Shown: positions 59,349 to 64,000 of the stretch, piece by piece | Numbering within the stretch: position 1 is the first letter of the stretch | Layout of the letters: each line of letters begins with the position of its first letter | From: JAJRVM01 sp041752115 | GTDB lineage: Bacteria; Planctomycetota; Planctomycetia; Pirellulales; Pirellulaceae | DNA: 64,000 bases | Direction: 5' to 3' | Assembly (NCBI GenBank): GCA_041752115.1 | Contig: JBGSHS010000176.1 | Coordinates: forward strand, 1-64,000 | The notes under the pieces: generated by a model | Told to the model about the DNA's origin: nothing | The model's database searches: none | Seen by the model: only the letters and a program-made list of their open reading frames with translations | Translations under genes and position numbers: made by a program

Positions 59349-62189
59349 TCAGTCCCTACCGTTTTTTTCCAGGTGGATCTGGACCTCGTAGAGGCGAATC
59401 GCACCGTCAGCCTCGAGCGTGATGCCGTCAATATCCGTATGTTCAGGCAGCAGCCAGTTGCACCATCGGTCCTTACAGAGTACTCCCCGGCAGCTTTCCG
59501 CTCCGGTCGCGAGGCGGTAACCGGTCGATTCATGGCGATCCAACGCATCGGTTCCCATTCGCACACGCACAAGTAACCGCGTGGGGGCCTGGCATTGAAT
59601 CGCCAGTCTTGCTTTGCTGTGGACTCTCCTGAACCGCTCTCCCCCTTGTTCCTCTATCGGCCCCCATCCATCAGCCAAGCGGGGATCCTGGTCGGAGAGT
59701 TCGGCAGTTTTTGTCGAGGACATCGGCGCGAAAAAGACATCCTGTAAGCCCTTTTCCCAGATGTCGACGAAGGCTTTTGCCTCGGCAACCGTTTTCGGCA
59801 CCTTGAACGGCTCACCGTCGGTGTAGAGGTAGTTGATGGTTCCGCTGTAAGAATGGTTATTGATCGGCCTCCTCCCGTCCACGACATCGGGCCCGGCGAA
59901 GTAGAGTTGCTGAAAATTGTCCGCCTCCAGGTAGAGATCTCGCAGCGCAGCACTTCGGAGCAGGTCAGCAGAATTTTCAGCTTGGAGATCCTCCCAGCCC
60001 TGGATATAGCCGTACGCCAAGTACACGCTCGCGAAGCTGTAGGCACTGTAGCCAAGCTCATCCAGCGAGGCTCGCTTCTCTATCGGATTCATCCAGATCG
60101 CCTCAAGCTGGGGTAGCAAGCGACCGAGTTTGTCGCGCAATCGCTGGCATTCTCTGCGATTGACATCCGTATATCGGACCAGGTATTTCCAGCCCTCCGC
60201 CGGGAACGCGACCTGATCGCTGACAACGAGAACCCGATACGGTGGTTGATTGTCAGGCAAGTACGCTGCGGGATTGTCGAACTCCTCGAGATAGGATTTG
60301 ACCAGCGGATACGACTCAGCGCTGCTCACCTTCCGGGTTGCCAGAGCATTCACCAGTTGGCGGTCCAGCGCGAGCATGTTCCACATGAACTGCGCCTGGC
60401 ACCAGCCCAGCACGACCTGGTCTGGCACTCCATTCCAGTGTGTGCCCCACAAACGCGAGTACAGCTGTCGATCACGGTACCCGGCCGGGTATTGCGCATT
60501 GACCTGATGAAGGGAACGAGGTCCCTTCGGATCCGTCTCATAGGCCCCCACCTTGGAGCAGGCGGAGAAGTTGTTATCGTGCAGCAGCACCCGGCAGCCA
60601 TTGGACCAGGCCCGGAATCGGTCGAGTTGCTGGCCCGTGATCACCTCCGCGGCGGTACCGCCACCCGTGGTCAGAATCGGCATGACCTCCTGCAGTTCCT
60701 GCTCCTTGAGCGTGGCACCCAACGCCGCCAGGAACTCCCGCGAGTAGGCTTCATCTCGTTCCAGCACGAGCTGGTATGCGAGCTGGCCCGGAGGACAGAC
60801 GGGCAGGATATCGGGGCTGTCAGGACTGAGCTCCTTAATGCGGCGATACAGAGACGTCAGGAATTGGCCGCGAGCCCGGCCGTAGTTGATGGCATCCTGC
60901 TTCGCATCGCCGGTATTGGTCTGGAAGAGACGCTGGTCCGCTTCGTTAAACAGCCCGAACCCGTCATCCTCGTTCATCATCTGAAACACGGCCCCCGGGA
61001 TGACCTGATGGAGCTGATCGAACTTGGACGCCAGGATGTCGATATCATTCTTGACATCATAGCCCAGCTTGGCCCACATCTCCCGATACTCGGGTTCAAC
61101 CAGGTGATCGGGATCATAATGCAGCGGGTCTTTACGGCTACCATCGAACGTCTTGGCTGCAGCCCAGTCCACGTGATAGTGATCGGGATTCATGCAGAAC
61201 ACCATGATCACGTAACGCTCCCGGCAATACTTGCCGATGCGGGCGAAGAGTGTGAGTTGCTCCGGCGTCCAGGGATAGCGGAACTTGCCGGCGGCCTGGC
61301 TGTTGTAGCTGCCCAGGGAGTTCCCGTACCAGTAGACATTTTGATTGGCTTTGATCCGCGGCAGTAGCTCAATGTCGCGCCACTGCTTCGGCTCGCTGGG
61401 ATCGAACCCGGTCATGCAACCGCGCGCGTCCAGCAGCGGTCGATCGGCGATTTCAGCAGTCTTGATCTTCACCTCTCCGGAGTCTGAAACGATGAGCTGC
61501 CTGAATGACTGCAGTGCGTAGAATGTGCCAGCCCCATGGAAGCGTTGCTTCGCTGTGTCGAAGTCATGGCCGGCCACGATGATGACGTTCTGGCTGCCGA
61601 TCCGCCCGACCTTGAGCAGATAACCTTCCTTGTCAAAGTCGCTCCAAGCCGTGAAATCGTCTTCCGGCGTGTTGCCGTCATCCCAGTTGGAAAAGGACAG
61701 CCCCATCTCCTGGAAAAGCCGGGCCGTCTGCCGGTTGTGCTGCGGCGGCCCCAGGAGGATCAGCGAATCGTAATCCGCGTAGGAGCTGAGATCATCGGGC
61801 AGGCAGACGGGATCGTTGATCCCCTGCTCGCCGAGAATGCGCACCAGTTCCTCCTCCGTAATCGTGCTTTCTCCAACCAGCTCAGACTTCTCGTCCCTGA
61901 CCGTCTGGTAGGGGCCCCCTTGCTTCCGCACGATCGCCACACGGCCCGGCGATACGAAGTCGTCCGGCTCGCCGTAGTCGGCATCGCGAGGAATCGGCAG
62001 AATCTGCCAGGACGGAGGAATCTCAGTCGCCCGTGGCCGATCGTCGCCACCCAACGAATGTCTTCCGCCGATCAGGAGGCAGATCAGCAGGGAGAATCGA
62101 CCCACGATCCTCACGATAACGTGTCTTGCACGCCACGGCACGATATCAGAGTTCGTACGCAGCTGGATAGGAAGCTCAGTGTGGAACAT
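59349..62189 (-). CDS. Beta-N-acetylglucosaminidase-like protein (GH84-type)
   Basis: 946 residues; a hydrophobic leader lies at about 26-42 (IVRIVGRFSLLICLLIGG) behind an unusually long basic n-region, and no good ribosome binding site precedes the ATG, so the true start could be a downstream GTG. Residues about 55-245 form the alpha/beta domain that precedes the barrel in GH20/GH84 enzymes (GYLLKVGRIGSQNVIIVAGH, GAGTFYALQSFRQLI). The barrel follows (RPLLDARGCMTGFDPSEPKQ, NVYWYGNSLGSY, RYVIMVFCMNPDHYHVDW). VFQMMNEDDGFGLF places Asp408-Asp409 as the adjacent Asp pair used in GH84 for substrate-assisted catalysis. A helical part and a C-terminal beta domain end the protein. Likely cleaves N-acetylhexosamine from glycans such as mucin or peptidoglycan fragments. 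Confidence 0.8.
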   Translation of the reverse strand: MFHTELPIQLRTNSDIVPWRARHVIVRIVGRFSLLICLLIGGRHSLGGDDRPRATEIPPSWQILPIPRDADYGEPDDFVSPGRVAIVRKQGGPYQTVRDEKSELVGESTITEEELVRILGEQGINDPVCLPDDLSSYADYDSLILLGPPQHNRQTARLFQEMGLSFSNWDDGNTPEDDFTAWSDFDKEGYLLKVGRIGSQNVIIVAGHDFDTAKQRFHGAGTFYALQSFRQLIVSDSGEVKIKTAEIADRPLLDARGCMTGFDPSEPKQWRDIELLPRIKANQNVYWYGNSLGSYNSQAAGKFRYPWTPEQLTLFARIGKYCRERYVIMVFCMNPDHYHVDWAAAKTFDGSRKDPLHYDPDHLVEPEYREMWAKLGYDVKNDIDILASKFDQLHQVIPGAVFQMMNEDDGFGLFNEADQRLFQTNTGDAKQDAINYGRARGQFLTSLYRRIKELSPDSPDILPVCPPGQLAYQLVLERDEAYSREFLAALGATLKEQELQEVMPILTTGGGTAAEVITGQQLDRFRAWSNGCRVLLHDNNFSACSKVGAYETDPKGPRSLHQVNAQYPAGYRDRQLYSRLWGTHWNGVPDQVVLGWCQAQFMWNMLALDRQLVNALATRKVSSAESYPLVKSYLEEFDNPAAYLPDNQPPYRVLVVSDQVAFPAEGWKYLVRYTDVNRRECQRLRDKLGRLLPQLEAIWMNPIEKRASLDELGYSAYSFASVYLAYGYIQGWEDLQAENSADLLRSAALRDLYLEADNFQQLYFAGPDVVDGRRPINNHSYSGTINYLYTDGEPFKVPKTVAEAKAFVDIWEKGLQDVFFAPMSSTKTAELSDQDPRLADGWGPIEEQGGERFRRVHSKARLAIQCQAPTRLLVRVRMGTDALDRHESTGYRLATGAESCRGVLCKDRWCNWLLPEHTDIDGITLEADGAIRLYEVQIHLEKNGRD

Positions 62190-62449
62190 AGTGCGCTCAC
62201 TGTTGGCTGACTCGCCACCCTAACGGAAAACCGGCCGTGAAAACTGTTCAGCGACACGTACCATACGCCCTCTGCACTCGCCTGTCTACAATTGGCCGCT
62301 GGGGAACCGTCCGAAGTGAGCACAGCACACGTCAGCTGTCGATGGTCCAAGTGCGCCCGACGCCCAGTTGCCACGAGTGAATGCCGACAAAGACCGCGTT
62401 CGCACTCGATTTGAGCATCCTCCGTTCTCGCTCCCGTCGCGGTCGGTCA

Positions 62450-63694
62450 TCAATCGTGGAGTTGGCGCCCGGTCGTGTCGGGGGCCCACCAGATGGCGAT
62501 CAGGCCGAGCGCGTAGATGAGTCCACACGTCGCGCCTACGGCTCGATAGGAACCTCCCAGGGCGGAGAACAGAACGCCCGCGGCCAGCACTCCCACACCG
62601 GTGGCGAAACGACCGACGTTGTAGGCGATACCACTACCGGCGGCGCGCACGTGCGTGGGAAAAAGCTCCGGCAGATAGAGTGGGAGCCAACCGAAGAATA
62701 AAGTGGCCACGAATCCCTGGGCGAAGACGATCGGCAGGAACGACGCCTTCAACGGCTCGGTACCGAGAAACATGGTCAGGGTCAGCGCGGTGGCCCCGAA
62801 ACTGATCAGAGCATACGCGCGGCGGCGTCCCAGCCAGGCGGCGATCTGGGCGCCAAAGAAACTCCCCAGAACCGCGCCGAGGGCCCACCAGCCTTGTGTG
62901 ACGCCCTTGTATCCGGCCGAACTCACGCCGCCCACCTTGTCGGCCCAGGGAATCATCCACTTGCTGGCCGCCCAAGCGCCCACCATGGGAATCGAACCCA
63001 ACAGAATGCCGACAATCGTCAGCCGCAGCAGCGGTGGCCGGAAGAGCTCCCGAATCGGAGCGGCATGCTTCGACGCCTTGTGCTGGCTGGCGAGCCATCG
63101 CGGTGACTCGGGCAACGCCACCAGCACCAGCACGCCGACCACAGCGGGAGCCGCTGCCAGACCGAAGATCCAACGCCATGAAGTGGGGGTGATGTGCCAC
63201 ATACGGGCGATCTGCGAGAGCATCAGGATGCCGCCGTTGAGCGCCGCGCCCATCAGTCCGGCCACCACCGGGCGAGACCGGTCCGGCCAGCATTCTGCAG
63301 CGAGTGCCACTGCGTTGGGCCACACGCCGCCCACCCCCAATCCCACCAGGAATCGCAACATGAGCATCTGCTCCTGGGTGCGGACCAAGGCTCCCAGGCC
63401 GGCAAACAGCGAATAGAACAGCACGCTGATCCCCAGCGCACGAGTGCGCCCAATCACGTCGCCCAGATTGCCCAACACGATCCCGCCGACCGCCGCACCG
63501 ATCATCAGCGCTGCCGTGAAACGCGCAAACCAGTCGCCTCCCAGCGTCGGTGTATAGTCCGAGCCCAGCAGGTCCTGCGACACCGACAGCGAAGCCACCG
63601 GCATCAGCCCCAGTTCGACACCGTCGAACAACAGCGCAGTGATCGCCGCCAGCAGCACGGTCAGCCGAGCCGATGGGGAGAGTGAAGCAGTCAT
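62450..63694 (-). CDS. MFS transporter
   Basis: 414 residues with about 12 hydrophobic helices, AAGG ten bases before the ATG. Motif A of the major facilitator superfamily is present after helix 2 (GNLGDVIGRTRAL, about 75-87) and in degenerate form in the second half (AAWLGRRRAYAL). Helix 4 carries LMLRFLVGLGVGGVWPNAVA and helix 5 GLMGAALNGGILM. The LPESPRWLASQHK segment ending the first half is the sugar-porter/organic-acid-porter type motif. The protein would use a proton gradient to move a small sugar, sugar acid or organic anion across the inner membrane. The nearest upstream genes are glycan-degrading enzymes, which fits sugar uptake, but the substrate is not shown by sequence. Confidence 0.93.
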   Translation of the reverse strand: MTASLSPSARLTVLLAAITALLFDGVELGLMPVASLSVSQDLLGSDYTPTLGGDWFARFTAALMIGAAVGGIVLGNLGDVIGRTRALGISVLFYSLFAGLGALVRTQEQMLMLRFLVGLGVGGVWPNAVALAAECWPDRSRPVVAGLMGAALNGGILMLSQIARMWHITPTSWRWIFGLAAAPAVVGVLVLVALPESPRWLASQHKASKHAAPIRELFRPPLLRLTIVGILLGSIPMVGAWAASKWMIPWADKVGGVSSAGYKGVTQGWWALGAVLGSFFGAQIAAWLGRRRAYALISFGATALTLTMFLGTEPLKASFLPIVFAQGFVATLFFGWLPLYLPELFPTHVRAAGSGIAYNVGRFATGVGVLAAGVLFSALGGSYRAVGATCGLIYALGLIAIWWAPDTTGRQLHD

Positions 63695-64000
63695 GGCGTG
63701 TTCACCTTAGAGTCCGACAGAAAACCGCAGAAGATCGAACAAGAAGCCGCAGAAGGAAGAAGGAAGAGTAGGCATGCCGCGCGAAAGCCTGACGATCGCA
63801 GGGCACTGGAAAACGTGATGCATCCACTTGGTCATTGGACATTCCTGGTTCGATATTCTGCGGTTCAGAAACCTCCGTGACCAACGCCGCAAGCTGTGCA
63901 ACCGCAGCCAGACGCCGGAAGATCGAGGGCTGTTTGTCGTGCTGTTAGCGCGGATTCACCCGTTGGGCCCACGGTCCCGGAAATCCGATCGGTAGCGTAC
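63695..64000. other. Intergenic end of window with a repeat
   Basis: No gene. It holds MITE-like element 4 (63721-63866). The last 120 bases show no reading frame with a ribosome binding site. Confidence 0.6.
63721..63866. repeat. MITE-like element 4
   Basis: The left end (accgcagaagatcgaac, 63724 onward) and right end (ggacattcctggttcgatat then tctgcgg, 63837-63863) are inverted copies. The right end is identical over 27 bases to the left end of element 3. An internal ccgcagaaggaagaaggaag (63747) matches elements 2 and 3. Confidence 0.7.

Overview
The window looks like a planctomycete chromosome, most likely Pirellulales-like. The evidence is a DUF1559 prepilin-type protein, a PEP-CTERM anchored protein, a 2.1-kDa-residue-class (about 2,131 residues) surface protein with a LEPR-XLL-like N-terminus and a dockerin-like C-terminus, an Lpg1974-type outer-membrane barrel, secreted Gfo/Idh/MocA oxidoreductases with twin-arginine leaders, lipoproteins with leucine-rich or ankyrin repeats, many unrelated secreted glycan-active enzymes, and intergenic hairpin repeats. 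No rRNA, tRNA, CRISPR array, phage or intact transposase was seen.

Layout. 0-8.3 kb: a secreted protein broken at the left edge by a 70-bp tandem duplication, a Gfo/Idh/MocA oxidoreductase, an LRR lipoprotein, a chimeric pseudogene built from three glycan-enzyme fragments, an SDR epimerase and a GH43-like propeller. 8.5-13.3 kb: two large secreted TIM-barrel glycosidase-like proteins. 13.7-16.5 kb: a subtilisin-like protease convergent with an ankyrin lipoprotein. 16.6-33.6 kb: an electron-transfer island. 34.3-40.1 kb: a phosphodiesterase-TPR-sulfotransferase fusion, a PEP-CTERM protein, a small orphan reading frame and an outer-membrane barrel. 40.2-46.6 kb: one giant surface protein. 47-62 kb: a deacetylase-like enzyme, a second Gfo/Idh/MocA protein, two TIM-barrel proteins, a methyltransferase remnant, a regulatory-like lipoprotein, a DUF1559 protein and a GH84-like enzyme. 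62.4-63.7 kb: an MFS transporter.

The most notable content is the electron-transfer island. Its parts fit a complete trans-envelope electron conduit: an 11-heme c-type plus membrane b-type protein (CbcL-like architecture) to exchange electrons with the quinone pool; a tetraheme protein with a c7/PpcA-like module as periplasmic shuttle; a 19-CxxCH lipoprotein of MtrA/DmsE type; an MtrB-like 754-residue barrel that itself carries one CxxCH; and two paralogous octaheme proteins with C-terminal IPT/TIG-like domains as candidate surface cytochromes. A parvulin foldase and a duplicated-domain lipoprotein sit in the same minus-strand run. Two tandem LRR paralogs lie between the shuttle and the conduit genes. 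Extracellular electron transfer is known for anammox planctomycetes, but such a set beside a polysaccharide-degrading gene complement would be unusual. All function here is inferred from sequence.

Intergenic DNA carries two kinds of repeats: GTAG/GGAG-led REP-like hairpins (five candidates) and about 150-bp MITE-like elements with CCGCAGAAT-type inverted ends (four candidates).
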